A DNA stretch of 6,979 nucleotides, taken from Acidobacteriota bacterium (lineage in GTDB: Bacteria > Acidobacteriota > Vicinamibacteria > Vicinamibacterales > UBA8438). The stretch covers positions 1 through 6,979 of the forward strand of contig DTWD01000026.1 of the NCBI GenBank assembly GCA_012963185.1, given 5' to 3'. The notes beneath the pieces are model-generated. The model saw only the letters and a program-made list of their open reading frames with translations. It ran no database searches and was not told where the DNA came from. This document shows, piece after piece, positions 1-6,956 of this stretch. Every line of letters starts with the position of its first letter. The stretch's first letter is position 1. The translations under genes and the position numbers were made by a program.

Positions 1-3000
1 GAGCCATTTTTTTATCTCAATCTCACGCGCACCATCAAATACCGGTGACGCAAAGTAGAGACCGAGCGCCTGCGCAGCCCAGCCAAGATGCGTCTCAAGA
101 ATCTGGCCTACGTTCATCCGCGAGGGCACACCCAACGGATTAAGCACAATTTCAACAGGGGTGCCGTCAGGCAAATGCGGCATGTCTTCTTCAGGCAAAA
201 TACGAGCAATGACACCTTTATTACCATGCCGTCCAGCCATTTTGTCGCCAACAGATAATTTCCGCTTCATGGCAACAAACACCTTGACGAGTTTGATAAC
301 TCCCGGAGGCAGTTCATCACCCCGAAGAATTTTTTCCTTCTTTTCCTCAAACAGCTGTCGAATGAGTTCTACCTGTCGGTCCGTACTGTCTTCGATCTCC
401 TTAAGCTCATTCTCTAGATTTGAATCGCCCGTCTTGATACGTGCACGCTCAAGGTCAGAATAGGAAAGCGCGGCAATTGTGTCTGCACTTAGCACCGCAC
501 CTTGTTCAAGCAAACGCTCCGAACCAACGTCATTATGAAGATCAGCAGCCAACGACTGCCCACTAAGCATCGGCACCAATCGTTTCTTAACCTCATCATG
601 CAAAATACGAATCTCATCTTCGAGATTTCTTTCTAGTATCTCAAGATCTTCGGATTCAATCGCCTTGGCCCGATCGTCCTTGTCGATACCCTTACGGGAG
701 AAAATCTTAACGGCTACAACGATCCCCTCAATTCCAGGCGGACAGAGCAACGAAGCATCGCGAACGTCACCTGCCTTTTCACCGAAAATCGCCCGAAGAA
801 GTTTCTCCTCCGGCGTTAACTGCGTCTCACCTTTTGGAGTAACTTTGCCGACAAGAATGTCTGAAGGTTTAACGTACGCACCTATGCGAATGATGCCGCT
901 TTCATCGAGGTCATTAAGAAATCCTTCTGAGACATTAGGTATATCCCTCGTGATGTCCTCCGGGCCAAGCTTCGTGTCACGAGATTCAATCTCGAACTCT
1001 TCAATGTGAATCGAGGTGTAGTAATCATCTCGAACCATCCGCTCGGAAACCAAGATCGCATCTTCAAAGTTGTAACCACGCCAGGGCATGAACGCCACCA
1101 GAACGTTACGACCGAGAGCCAGCTCGCCCAATTCGGTACAGGGTCCGTCAGCAAGCACCTGACCGGTCTCAACTTTTTGACCGACTCGCACAATAGGCCT
1201 TTGATTGATACAAGTGTTCTGATTGGATCGACGGAACTTCGTCATGTTGTAGATATCAGCACCTACTAGCTGATTCGAAAGGTCAGGACTTTCAGCATGC
1301 TCACTGTCGACTCGCACTACGATCCGTCGTGAATCAACATAATCCACGCTACCACCGCGTTTCGCTGTTACCACTGCTCCTGAATCTCGAGCCGTAATGT
1401 ATTCCATTCCAGTTCCAACGAATGGCGCTCGAGCCTGTAACAGAGGCACTGCTTGTCGCTGCATGTTCGATCCCATGAGCGCTCGATTCGCATCATCGTT
1501 TTCTAGAAACGGTATTAACGACGCAGCAACAGACACCAATTGCTTTGGAGAGACATCAATAAATTGAATATTTTCACGCGGCGAAAGAATAAAATTGCCC
1601 GCTTGCCTCGAACTGATACGGTCATCAATTAAATTACCGTCCTCATCAAGGCGAGCATTCGCCTGAGCGATGACATAGCGATCCTCTTCCCATGCCGAGA
1701 GATAGAAAGAATGCGGTTCAAATTCAGCAGCGCGTTTCTTTCGACTCAGGCTGGCATTCTCACTTTGAACCTCTGCCATTTCGACAATGTCACCAACTTG
1801 ATATTTCGTTCCACCAGCATCAGTAATACAAACGAAATCAACGGCTCGACCGTCCTTAACCTTGCGGTAAGGGGATTCAATAAATCCAAATTCGTTAATT
1901 CTCGCGTAGCAAGACAACGAGGAAATCAGGCCAATATTTGGCCCTTCTGGCGTTTCAATCGGACAGATTCGGCCGTAATGCGTTGGATGAACATCTCTCA
2001 CCTCAAAACCGGCACGTTCACGAGAAAGGCCACCAGGCCCAAGAGCTGACAACCGCCGCTTATGTGTGATCTCTGAAAGAGGATTGGTTTGGTCCATAAA
2101 TTGTGAGAGTTGCGATGACCCGAAAAACTCACGAATCGCAGCCATGACTGGCTTCGCATTGATGAGATCATGAGGCATGGCCGTCGCCATTTCCTGATAG
2201 ACGGACATCTTTTCTTTAATAGCCCGCTCCATCCGAACCAAGCCGACTCTAAATTGGTTCTCAAGTAATTCCCCAACCGACCGAACCCGACGGTTACCCA
2301 AATGATCGATGTCATCAACGGCTGACGGATTTCCACGTAATTTAAGGAGAAACCTAATAACTTCGTAGAAATCCTGAGGATTTAGAACTTTTTCATCCAG
2401 TGACGTTTCGAGGCCAAGCTTGGTATTAAGTTTGAGTCGACCCACGCGAGAAAAATCGTATTTCTGAGCATTAAAAAACATGCCCTCAAACAAGGAGCGC
2501 GAACTATCTAAAGTCGGAGGGTCCCCGGGCCTTAAACGTCGATAAATTTCAATCAGTGCTTCCTCAGGCGTCCGCGAAGCATCCTTCTTCAGTGTCGTTG
2601 ATAGGACGGGCCCAACCTCATCCTTCTCAGGAAAGAAGACTTCTATGGCTTCAACTTTCTTCTCCTGAGCCATCAGAACAATGCGTGGTGTGATTTCCTC
2701 GTTTGCTTCGAGAATTACCTCTCCCGTCTCGGGGTCCACGATATCCGTAACCGTAAAGGCACCTTCGAGTTCTGACTCTACGACCTCAACCGTCTCAACT
2801 CCTGCCTGCCTAAGACCGTCGATTGCAGCACGCGTCAACTTCTTGTCTTTCTTGACCACGAGGTCAGTACCAGGAACCTCGATATCTAAACCAACTTTCT
2901 TCCCTTTCAGGCTATCGCTCAAACTCCACTCAAGCGCTGTCCCATTGGTCGCAATACGCTCAACGACATAAAAAGCTCGGATTATCTCATCCGCAGACTG

Positions 3001-3723
3001 CAAACCCAGTGCACGCAAAAACACCGTCGCGAGGAACTTTCTCTTTCGGTCAATCCGAACATAAAGCAAGTTCTTGGCGTCGTACTCAAATTCCCCCCAC
3101 GAGCCACGATATGGAATGATTTGTGCCACAAATGACGACTTGTCTTCGGAATGAAAAAACGCACCAGGAGATCGATGCAGTTGTGAAACGATGACTCGTT
3201 CGGTACCGTTGATGATGAAGGTACCGTTATCGGTCATCAAAGGAATGTCCCCAAAGTAAACTTCTTGTTCCTTGATATCCCGGATCGTCTTAACGCCAGT
3301 CTCTGGGTCTTTATTCCAGACTACGAGCCGTATCGTGACTTTAAGCTGGACCGCAAAGGTCATCCCTCGCTCTTGACATTCTGTAACGTCATACTTGAGC
3401 TTGAGGCCAAACCGTTTCCCATCCACTTCACGGACGACGTGATATTGGATCCCTGGAACATCAGCTACCGGTTCCCAGTTACCGACCGCGTAACCGATAA
3501 ACTCAAGTGATGAGTTCTCACGAAAATCACTGATCGGGAAAACTGACTTAAAGACGGATTGAAGACCGGCGTCATCTCGCTCGTCAGGCATCGAATTCAT
3601 TTGGAGAAAACGTCCATACGACTTCCGCTGAATTTCGATGAGGTCTGGAATCGGAACGGTGGTAAAAATCTTTGAAAAATCGATGCGTTCTCGATAAACG
3701 TTTTTAGGTAGGATTTGGTGCAC
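1..3723 (-). CDS. rpoB: DNA-directed RNA polymerase subunit beta, C-terminus beyond the window
   Basis: RpoB is the beta subunit of RNA polymerase and forms one jaw of the active-site cleft. I read 1241 uninterrupted codons from GTG at 3723 to the window edge. By comparison with E. coli, about 100-170 residues remain outside. Landmarks: [19 protein letters not shown] near the N-terminus (23-41); [20 protein letters not shown] with [17 protein letters not shown]; the rifampicin region [19 protein letters not shown], with Q541, D544, H554, R557 and S559 all in the sensitive state; [12 protein letters not shown] (589-600); [12 protein letters not shown] (E887, D888); and [14 protein letters not shown] with active-site lysines K1161 and K1169. 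Differences from E. coli are an extra segment at about 82-110, about 46 extra residues in 626-675, a longer coiled insertion at about 1012-1130, and a very short link before SPVFDGA (about 1226-1232). rpoC is expected next, outside the window. Confidence 0.99.
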   Translation of the reverse strand, partial: MHQILPKNVYRERIDFSKIFTTVPIPDLIEIQRKSYGRFLQMNSMPDERDDAGLQSVFKSVFPISDFRENSSLEFIGYAVGNWEPVADVPGIQYHVVREVDGKRFGLKLKYDVTECQERGMTFAVQLKVTIRLVVWNKDPETGVKTIRDIKEQEVYFGDIPLMTDNGTFIINGTERVIVSQLHRSPGAFFHSEDKSSFVAQIIPYRGSWGEFEYDAKNLLYVRIDRKRKFLATVFLRALGLQSADEIIRAFYVVERIATNGTALEWSLSDSLKGKKVGLDIEVPGTDLVVKKDKKLTRAAIDGLRQAGVETVEVVESELEGAFTVTDIVDPETGEVILEANEEITPRIVLMAQEKKVEAIEVFFPEKDEVGPVLSTTLKKDASRTPEEALIEIYRRLRPGDPPTLDSSRSLFEGMFFNAQKYDFSRVGRLKLNTKLGLETSLDEKVLNPQDFYEVIRFLLKLRGNPSAVDDIDHLGNRRVRSVGELLENQFRVGLVRMERAIKEKMSVYQEMATAMPHDLINAKPVMAAIREFFGSSQLSQFMDQTNPLSEITHKRRLSALGPGGLSRERAGFEVRDVHPTHYGRICPIETPEGPNIGLISSLSCYARINEFGFIESPYRKVKDGRAVDFVCITDAGGTKYQVGDIVEMAEVQSENASLSRKKRAAEFEPHSFYLSAWEEDRYVIAQANARLDEDGNLIDDRISSRQAGNFILSPRENIQFIDVSPKQLVSVAASLIPFLENDDANRALMGSNMQRQAVPLLQARAPFVGTGMEYITARDSGAVVTAKRGGSVDYVDSRRIVVRVDSEHAESPDLSNQLVGADIYNMTKFRRSNQNTCINQRPIVRVGQKVETGQVLADGPCTELGELALGRNVLVAFMPWRGYNFEDAILVSERMVRDDYYTSIHIEEFEIESRDTKLGPEDITRDIPNVSEGFLNDLDESGIIRIGAYVKPSDILVGKVTPKGETQLTPEEKLLRAIFGEKAGDVRDASLLCPPGIEGIVVAVKIFSRKGIDKDDRAKAIESEDLEILERNLEDEIRILHDEVKKRLVPMLSGQSLAADLHNDVGSERLLEQGAVLSADTIAALSYSDLERARIKTGDSNLENELKEIEDSTDRQVELIRQLFEEKKEKILRGDELPPGVIKLVKVFVAMKRKLSVGDKMAGRHGNKGVIARILPEEDMPHLPDGTPVEIVLNPLGVPSRMNVGQILETHLGWAAQALGLYFASPVFDGAREIEIKKWL

Positions 3724-3731
3724 GGTTGAGT

Positions 3732-3737
3732 TCCTCT
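3732..3737 (-). promoter_or_regulatory. rpoB ribosome binding site fixing the GTG start
   Basis: Minus-strand AGAGGA lies eight bases before GTG at 3723. An in-frame TAG (3736-3738) overlaps this site, and no other start codon lies between it and the GTG. The next in-frame ATG is codon 42, inside conserved RpoB sequence, so the GTG start is well determined. Confidence 0.85.
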
Positions 3738-3790
3738 ACTTCGATCAGGGAAAGAACCGAGTGGCAACAACTAGAAATTAAAAACAATTC

Positions 3791-3825
3791 GATGCCTAAG
3801 CACCATTTAGATGCCTAAGTACCAT
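3791..3825 (-). repeat. Tandem direct repeat, 2 x 16 bases, before rpoB
   Basis: The minus strand carries ATGGTACTTAGGCATC (3810-3825) and ATGGTGCTTAGGCATC (3791-3806), identical at 15 of 16 positions, separated by TAA, giving a 19-base period. The copies lie between the 9-bp hairpin and the rpoB ribosome binding site. They do not form an obvious hairpin with one another. They could be a duplicated protein-binding site on RNA or DNA, or a replication-slippage duplication. I do not recognise the motif. Confidence 0.75.
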
Positions 3826-3828
3826 CAT

Positions 3829-3854
3829 GTCTGTCCGGATCCCTTCGGACAGAC
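3829..3854 (-). promoter_or_regulatory. Perfect 9-bp hairpin in the rplL-rpoB interval (attenuator or RNA-processing site candidate)
   Basis: On the minus strand GTCTGTCCG and CGGACAGAC pair perfectly around the 8-base loop AAGGGATC. The stem is GC-rich and lies in the only long gap of the operon, about 106 bases before the rpoB start. No T tract follows directly, so it is not a classical intrinsic terminator. In E. coli the same interval holds a partial terminator and an RNase III cleavage site that lower rpoB expression relative to rplL. A comparable role here is inferred from position and structure, not shown. Confidence 0.6.
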
Positions 3855-3875
3855 GGTGTATATCAAGCACACCCC

Positions 3876-3881
3876 ACACCG
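3876..3881 (-). other. 5' arm of a 6-bp hairpin in the rplL-rpoB interval
   Basis: Minus-strand CGGTGT here can pair with ACACCG at 3854-3859, closing a 16-base loop. The second arm abuts, by one shared base, the stronger hairpin at 3829-3854, so the two could stack or compete. Six base pairs with a large loop is weak support on its own. Confidence 0.3.
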
Positions 3882-3914
3882 GCACGCTTAGATATTGCTT
3901 TAGTAGATTTCGAC

Positions 3915-4307
3915 TTACTTGATTTCCACCTTGGCGCCAACTCCTTCAAACTTCTTCACCAGGGCCTCGGCTTCGTCCTTAGGAATACCTTCCTTAATAG
4001 CCGCCGGTGCACTCTCAACGAGGTCTTTCGCCTCCTTGAGACCGAGACTGGTGACTTCACGAACAGCTTTGATCACGTTGATCTTTTTTGCTCCGATATC
4101 AGTCAAATTAACGGTAAATTCGGTTTGTTCCTCTGCCGCTCCACCACCGGCAGCCCCCGGAGCAACCGCTCCCGCAACTGCCACTGGTATCGCTACCGCT
4201 GCCGACACTCCGAGTTCATCCTCGAGCTTCTTCACGAGTTCAGACAACTCGAGTACCGACATTCCTTTAATGTAGTCCACTACCTGATCTTGAGTTACTT
4301 CAGCCAT
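3915..4307 (-). CDS. rplL: 50S ribosomal protein L7/L12
   Basis: L7/L12 is the multicopy acidic stalk protein that recruits translation factors and stimulates their GTPase activity. The product is 130 residues, slightly longer than E. coli L7/L12. The N-terminal dimerisation and L10-binding helices cover about residues 1-35 ([22 protein letters not shown]). They are followed by a flexible Ala/Gly/Val-rich hinge at about 36-58 ([17 protein letters not shown]), which accounts for the extra length. The compact C-terminal factor-binding domain covers about 61-130. It includes the conserved [25 protein letters not shown] stretch (75-99), with residues K75, V78, I79, K80 and R83 on the helix expected to meet factors, and ends GVGAKVEIK. 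The ATG lies three bases after the rplJ stop, and a long non-coding interval then precedes rpoB. Confidence 0.99.
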   Translation of the reverse strand: MAEVTQDQVVDYIKGMSVLELSELVKKLEDELGVSAAVAIPVAVAGAVAPGAAGGGAAEEQTEFTVNLTDIGAKKINVIKAVREVTSLGLKEAKDLVESAPAAIKEGIPKDEAEALVKKFEGVGAKVEIK

Positions 4308-4310
4308 TGC

Positions 4311-4844
4311 TCAGCCTTCCTCCTCCGACTTCTTTTTCTCAATCTGACCCAAAACACCCATAAAATCTCGAGGCACCGCATTTAGAACCTGAACCAGCTG
4401 CGTCATCGGAGCTTGAAGCACCATTAATAGTGTCGCTTGAAGTTCAGGCTTCCCAGGAAGCGTCGCCAGACCAGCCACACCTTTGGCTTCAATTTCCTGC
4501 CCTTGGACAACAGCGACCTTAACAGTTAATGCCGGTGTGGTTTTAGCGAAATCAACGAGTGCTTTCGCCAGCGCCACCGGGTCGTCACTGCTATAAGCAA
4601 CCGCGGTTGTCCCTACAAAGTGGTTATCCAGTGATTCAAAAGGAGTCCCTTTGACAGCTCGCTTGGCAAGTGAATTCTTGACAACGCGATAGCTAGCTTG
4701 TGCATCCCTAACCTTTCGGCGAAGTTCGGTGACTTGCGGAACATCAAGGCCCTTGTAGTCGAGCAGAATCACACTCTCTGTAGCGCTAAACTCAGACTTT
4801 AGATTGCGAAGCTGCTCGGTTTTTTGTTCTCTAGTGATCGCCAT
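4311..4844 (-). CDS. rplJ: 50S ribosomal protein L10
   Basis: L10 (P0 family) anchors L7/L12 dimers to the 50S stalk through its C-terminal helix and binds 23S rRNA beside L11. The product is 177 residues, within the usual 165-180 range. The N-terminal rRNA-binding domain is recognisable from [12 protein letters not shown], through [23 protein letters not shown] (26-48) and the [13 protein letters not shown] motif (52-64), to [10 protein letters not shown] (75-84). A mostly helical C-terminal part (about 132-170) matches the L7/L12 docking helix, and the protein ends in a charged KKKSEEEG tail. The ATG start lies two bases after the rplA stop, with only a weak GAAGG sequence inside rplA, suggesting coupled translation. 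The usual L10 autoregulatory leader therefore cannot sit in this gap. The end of the gene contains the strong rplL ribosome binding site. Confidence 0.98.
   Translation of the reverse strand: MAITREQKTEQLRNLKSEFSATESVILLDYKGLDVPQVTELRRKVRDAQASYRVVKNSLAKRAVKGTPFESLDNHFVGTTAVAYSSDDPVALAKALVDFAKTTPALTVKVAVVQGQEIEAKGVAGLATLPGKPELQATLLMVLQAPMTQLVQVLNAVPRDFMGVLGQIEKKKSEEEG
4315..4326 (-). promoter_or_regulatory. Strong rplL ribosome binding site inside the rplJ 3' end
   Basis: The minus strand reads GGAGGAGGAAGG and ends seven bases before the rplL ATG. It contains a full AGGAGG. It overlaps the codons for the SEEEG tail of L10. A strong site fits the need for L7/L12 in about four copies per ribosome, against one of L10. 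Confidence 0.75.
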
Positions 4845-4846
4845 CC

Positions 4847-5551
4847 CTACGCCTTCGCCCCTGCCTCAACGCTCACCGTGTCTATCCGGATACCAGGCCC
4901 CATTGTCGATGACAGATGGACACCTTTAACATACTTACCTTTCGTGACCACTGGTTTTGCCTTCAGCACACTGGCTGCCAGCGCATTCGCGTTATCGATC
5001 AACTTTTGCGTATCAAAAGATGTTTTTCCTATTGGGGCGTGAATCACACCGGCTTTATCAACTCGGTACTCAACCTTACCAGCCTTAATCTCTTCAACCG
5101 CCTTAGCAACATCAACCGTCACGGTCCCGGTCTTTGGATTAGGCATCAAGCCACGCGGGCCGAGTATTCGTCCAAGTTTTCCAACCTCACGCATCATATC
5201 CGGGGTCGCAACAATTGCCTCAAAATCCATCCAGCCACCCTGAATCTTTTGAACAAGCTCTTCGCCACCAACATTATCTGCACCTGCATCCTGTGCTTCC
5301 TTCTGTTTATCCCGGCTGGCAATCACGAGCACTTTCTTGCTACGTCCCAGTCCATGCGGCAGGACAACAGTCCCACGAACCATCTGGTCGGCATGCTTCG
5401 GATTCACACCTAGGCGCATCGTCAACTCTACCGTCTCATCGAACTTAGCGAATTTCAGACTCTGCAGAAGCGAAACGGCTTCTTCGATCAAATAGAACCT
5501 GTCTTCAACCTTTACTTTAGCCGCGGCGAATTGCTTTCCAGTCTTGGACAT
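4847..5551 (-). CDS. rplA: 50S ribosomal protein L1
   Basis: L1 forms the mobile L1 stalk of the 50S subunit near the E site and helps deacylated tRNA leave. In many bacteria it also represses its own operon by binding mRNA. The product is 234 residues, the same size as the E. coli protein. Domain I is built from the two ends of the chain, with domain II between. Visible landmarks are [20 protein letters not shown] (42-61), the [19 protein letters not shown] loop (125-143) and the C-terminal [17 protein letters not shown] (204-220), whose STMGPG part contacts RNA in known L1 structures. The ATG start at 5551 follows rplK by 25 bases and has a modest AGGT ribosome binding sequence. The stop is two bases from the rplJ start. 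Confidence 0.99.
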   Translation of the reverse strand: MSKTGKQFAAAKVKVEDRFYLIEEAVSLLQSLKFAKFDETVELTMRLGVNPKHADQMVRGTVVLPHGLGRSKKVLVIASRDKQKEAQDAGADNVGGEELVQKIQGGWMDFEAIVATPDMMREVGKLGRILGPRGLMPNPKTGTVTVDVAKAVEEIKAGKVEYRVDKAGVIHAPIGKTSFDTQKLIDNANALAASVLKAKPVVTKGKYVKGVHLSSTMGPGIRIDTVSVEAGAKA

Positions 5552-5576
5552 GATTTACCTAGCTCACAGGAGCTAC

Positions 5577-6002
5577 TTACCCTTCTACCTCCAGCCCCAT
5601 GGCACGTGCTGTGCCGGCAATAATATTGACCGCCATATCCATTGAATTTGCATTCAAATCAGGCATTTTCGTCTTCGCAATCTCTTCGACCTGCTTCCTC
5701 GTCACCTTCCCCACCTGATTCTTGTTCGGTTCACCAGAACCTTTCGCAATGTTCGCAGCACGCTTCAGCAACACGGCCGCCGGTGGAGTCTTGGTAATAA
5801 AGCTGTAAGACCGGTCAGCATAAATTGTCACGACCGCTGGAATAATTAATCCTTCTTGCCCAGCCGTTTTGGCATTAAATGCTTTACAAAAATCCATAAT
5901 ATTAATACCGTGAGGACCTAAAGCGGTCCCTACGGGCGGTGCAGGAGTTGCTTTGCCAGCTGCGATCTGAATCTTGATCTGTCCGATTTCTTTCTTTGCC
6001 AC
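5577..6002 (-). CDS. rplK: 50S ribosomal protein L11
   Basis: L11 binds the 23S rRNA GTPase-associated centre, forms the base of the L7/L12 stalk, and is needed for factor-dependent GTPase activity and RelA activation. The product is 141 residues, the standard size. The N-terminal domain shows the proline-rich segment [13 protein letters not shown] (20-32), the region bound by thiostrepton-type antibiotics. The linker region has [14 protein letters not shown] (70-83). The C-terminal rRNA-binding domain ends with the conserved [16 protein letters not shown]. The start is GTG at 6002, directly giving the family N-terminus [10 protein letters not shown]. An AGGG ribosome binding sequence lies eight bases upstream. 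Only nine bases separate it from nusG, so the L1-binding leader found before rplK in E. coli has no intergenic space here. Confidence 0.99.
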   Translation of the reverse strand: MAKKEIGQIKIQIAAGKATPAPPVGTALGPHGINIMDFCKAFNAKTAGQEGLIIPAVVTIYADRSYSFITKTPPAAVLLKRAANIAKGSGEPNKNQVGKVTRKQVEEIAKTKMPDLNANSMDMAVNIIAGTARAMGLEVEG

Positions 6003-6011
6003 CGGTAATCC

Positions 6012-6554
6012 CTATAGTTTTTCGACCTGCAAGAAATCGAGCTGCACAGGTGTGGAACGTCCAAAAATCGTAACCATCACCTTCAGTGTATTGCGGTCGA
6101 TATTCACATCATCAACAACACCGTTAAAGCTCGTAAACGGACCTTCATTAATACGTACCTGGTCACCTTTATCAAAGGTGTACTTTGGCTTCGGTTTTTC
6201 TGCTGCAACCGTTACTTGATGAAGAATCTGGTCAACTTCCTCTCGCGTAAGCGGCGTCGGTTTTGCGCCTGCCCCTACAAACCCAGTCACCTTAGGCGTG
6301 TTCTTAACAACATGCCACCCATTGTCCGACATATTCATCTCAACCAGAATGTAGCCGGGAAAAAATCGCTTCGACGTAACAACTTTTTTCCCTCTCCGCA
6401 TCTCAATAACATCCTCTGTTGGGATAAGAACCTCACCTATCTCGTCCTGTAACCCATACGCCTGAACGCGCTGTTCCAGAGACTCGGATACTTTCTTCTC
6501 AAATCCGGAGTACGTGTGAACGATGTACCACTGCTTCGTAATGACTTCCGTCAT
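6012..6554 (-). CDS. nusG: Transcription termination/antitermination factor NusG
   Basis: NusG binds the RNA polymerase clamp and bridges to Rho or to ribosomal protein S10, modulating pausing, termination and transcription-translation coupling. The product is 180 residues, the normal length for the two-domain form. The NGN domain occupies about residues 7-115 and starts with [15 protein letters not shown]. It contains the hallmark [11 protein letters not shown] (63-73) and the TGFVG segment (90-94). A charged linker rich in K and P (about 118-125) leads to the KOW domain at about 127-180, with the [12 protein letters not shown] motif and the typical C-terminal [17 protein letters not shown]. 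The ATG start overlaps the secE stop (ATGA). A GGTGGG ribosome binding sequence lies in the last secE codons. rplK follows after nine bases. No insertions or missing domains are seen. Confidence 0.99.
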   Translation of the reverse strand: MTEVITKQWYIVHTYSGFEKKVSESLEQRVQAYGLQDEIGEVLIPTEDVIEMRRGKKVVTSKRFFPGYILVEMNMSDNGWHVVKNTPKVTGFVGAGAKPTPLTREEVDQILHQVTVAAEKPKPKYTFDKGDQVRINEGPFTSFNGVVDDVNIDRNTLKVMVTIFGRSTPVQLDFLQVEKL

Positions 6555-6808
6555 GACCCACCAAACATCGTAAATAATCCGCGAGCCAACCGATCAATGA
6601 CAAGGTCAATCCCCCACAGATAAAGCCCAGCCGCGAGCGCAAACAGAATGACCACAAACGTCGTGGCTTGAACTTCCTTCCATGTCGGCCAGGTAACGCG
6701 ATCCACTTCATTACGAACCTGAGCAAGAAAAGTCCGCGTTCGCCCATACCAGCTTAAAACCCCGCTAGCTGAAACATCACGCGTGCTTTCAATCATCGCC
6801 GACTTCAC
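6551..6808 (-). CDS. secE: Preprotein translocase subunit SecE
   Basis: This encodes SecE, the small subunit that clamps SecY in the SecYEG translocon and is needed for export and insertion of proteins across the inner membrane. The product is 85 residues, the short single-span form typical of most bacteria; E. coli has a longer three-span form. Residues 1-30 are a polar N-terminal tail. An amphipathic helix carries the family signature around residues 34-46 ([13 protein letters not shown], with W40, P41 and E45). One hydrophobic transmembrane segment spans about 50-70, followed by a short tail ending FGGS. The start is GTG, preceded by a good ribosome binding site. The stop overlaps the nusG start by ATGA, so the two are probably translationally coupled. 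secE directly before nusG is the near-universal order, which reinforces the call for this short, weakly conserved protein. Confidence 0.96.
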   Translation of the reverse strand: MKSAMIESTRDVSASGVLSWYGRTRTFLAQVRNEVDRVTWPTWKEVQATTFVVILFALAAGLYLWGIDLVIDRLARGLFTMFGGS

Positions 6809-6814
6809 AATAAA

Positions 6815-6822
6815 CCTTCTCC
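6815..6822 (-). promoter_or_regulatory. secE ribosome binding site
   Basis: The minus strand reads GGAGAAGG, then six bases, then GTG at 6808. This strong Shine-Dalgarno match supports the GTG start over the in-frame ATG four codons later (first base 6796), which would lie 18 bases from the site. Confidence 0.8.
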
Positions 6823-6848
6823 AAAAACATCGACACGACCACGTGTCG
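6823..6848 (-). terminator. Terminator-like hairpin between tRNA-Trp and secE
   Basis: On the minus strand a perfect 7-bp stem CGACACG/CGTGTCG (6842-6848 with 6831-6837) closes a TGGT tetraloop. It is followed, after ATG, by five Ts (6823-6827). The T tract is short and offset by three bases, so this would be a weak or leaky intrinsic terminator, an attenuator, or simply a boundary for tRNA 3' processing. It ends directly against the secE ribosome binding site (6815-6822), so it could also affect initiation on secE. A smaller 5-bp hairpin, TCGAC/GTCGA, lies just upstream (6850-6865). Confidence 0.45.
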
Positions 6849-6880
6849 CTCGACCTCTATGTCGAATTACTTCACGATAC

Positions 6881-6956
6881 TGGCAGGCCAGGAGGGACTC
6901 GAACCCCCAGCCCCCGGTTTTGGAGACCGGTGCTCTACCAATTGAGCTACTGGCCT
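6881..6956 (-). tRNA. tRNA-Trp (anticodon CCA), complete, CCA tail encoded
   Basis: The minus strand folds into a full cloverleaf. The 7-bp acceptor stem is perfect (AGGCCAG at the 5' end with CTGGCCT). The D-stem is GCTC/GAGC around an AATTGGTA loop. The anticodon stem is CCGGT/ACCGG with loop CTCCAAA, so the anticodon CCA reads UGG. The T arm has the standard TTCGAGT loop and one G-U pair in its stem. The discriminator is G, followed by a genomically encoded CCA (6881-6883). Total length is 76 bases. It lies 72 bases upstream of secE on the same strand, an arrangement common in bacteria where tRNA-Trp sits at the head of the secE-nusG operon. It is probably cotranscribed and processed out, but no promoter is visible because only 23 bases remain upstream. 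Confidence 0.98.

Noticed and set aside
161..3510. Several plus- and minus-strand frames of 60-114 codons within 161-3510
   Set aside because: All lie in other frames of rpoB, which reads open with conserved motifs throughout. None has independent support.
3796..3891. Long-range pairing of minus-strand CTAAGC (3886-3891) with GCTTAG (3796-3801) enclosing both rplL-rpoB hairpins
   Set aside because: Only six base pairs across more than 80 bases, readily explained by chance without covariation support.
3855..3914. Possible internal promoter upstream of rpoB around TTGATA/TATACA on the minus strand
   Set aside because: TTGATA has no matching -10 at 16-18 bases, and TATACA has no credible -35 at the right distance, so the evidence is too weak to annotate.
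3919..4275. 118-codon plus-strand open frame over rplL
   Set aside because: It is antisense to the clearly conserved rplL. Its composition (Ala/Ser/Pro-rich) follows from the complementary strand, and no family is recognisable.
4916..5413. 165-codon plus-strand open frame over rplA
   Set aside because: It is antisense to a fully conserved L1 gene, and its translation shows no recognisable domain. Long antisense frames are common opposite conserved genes.
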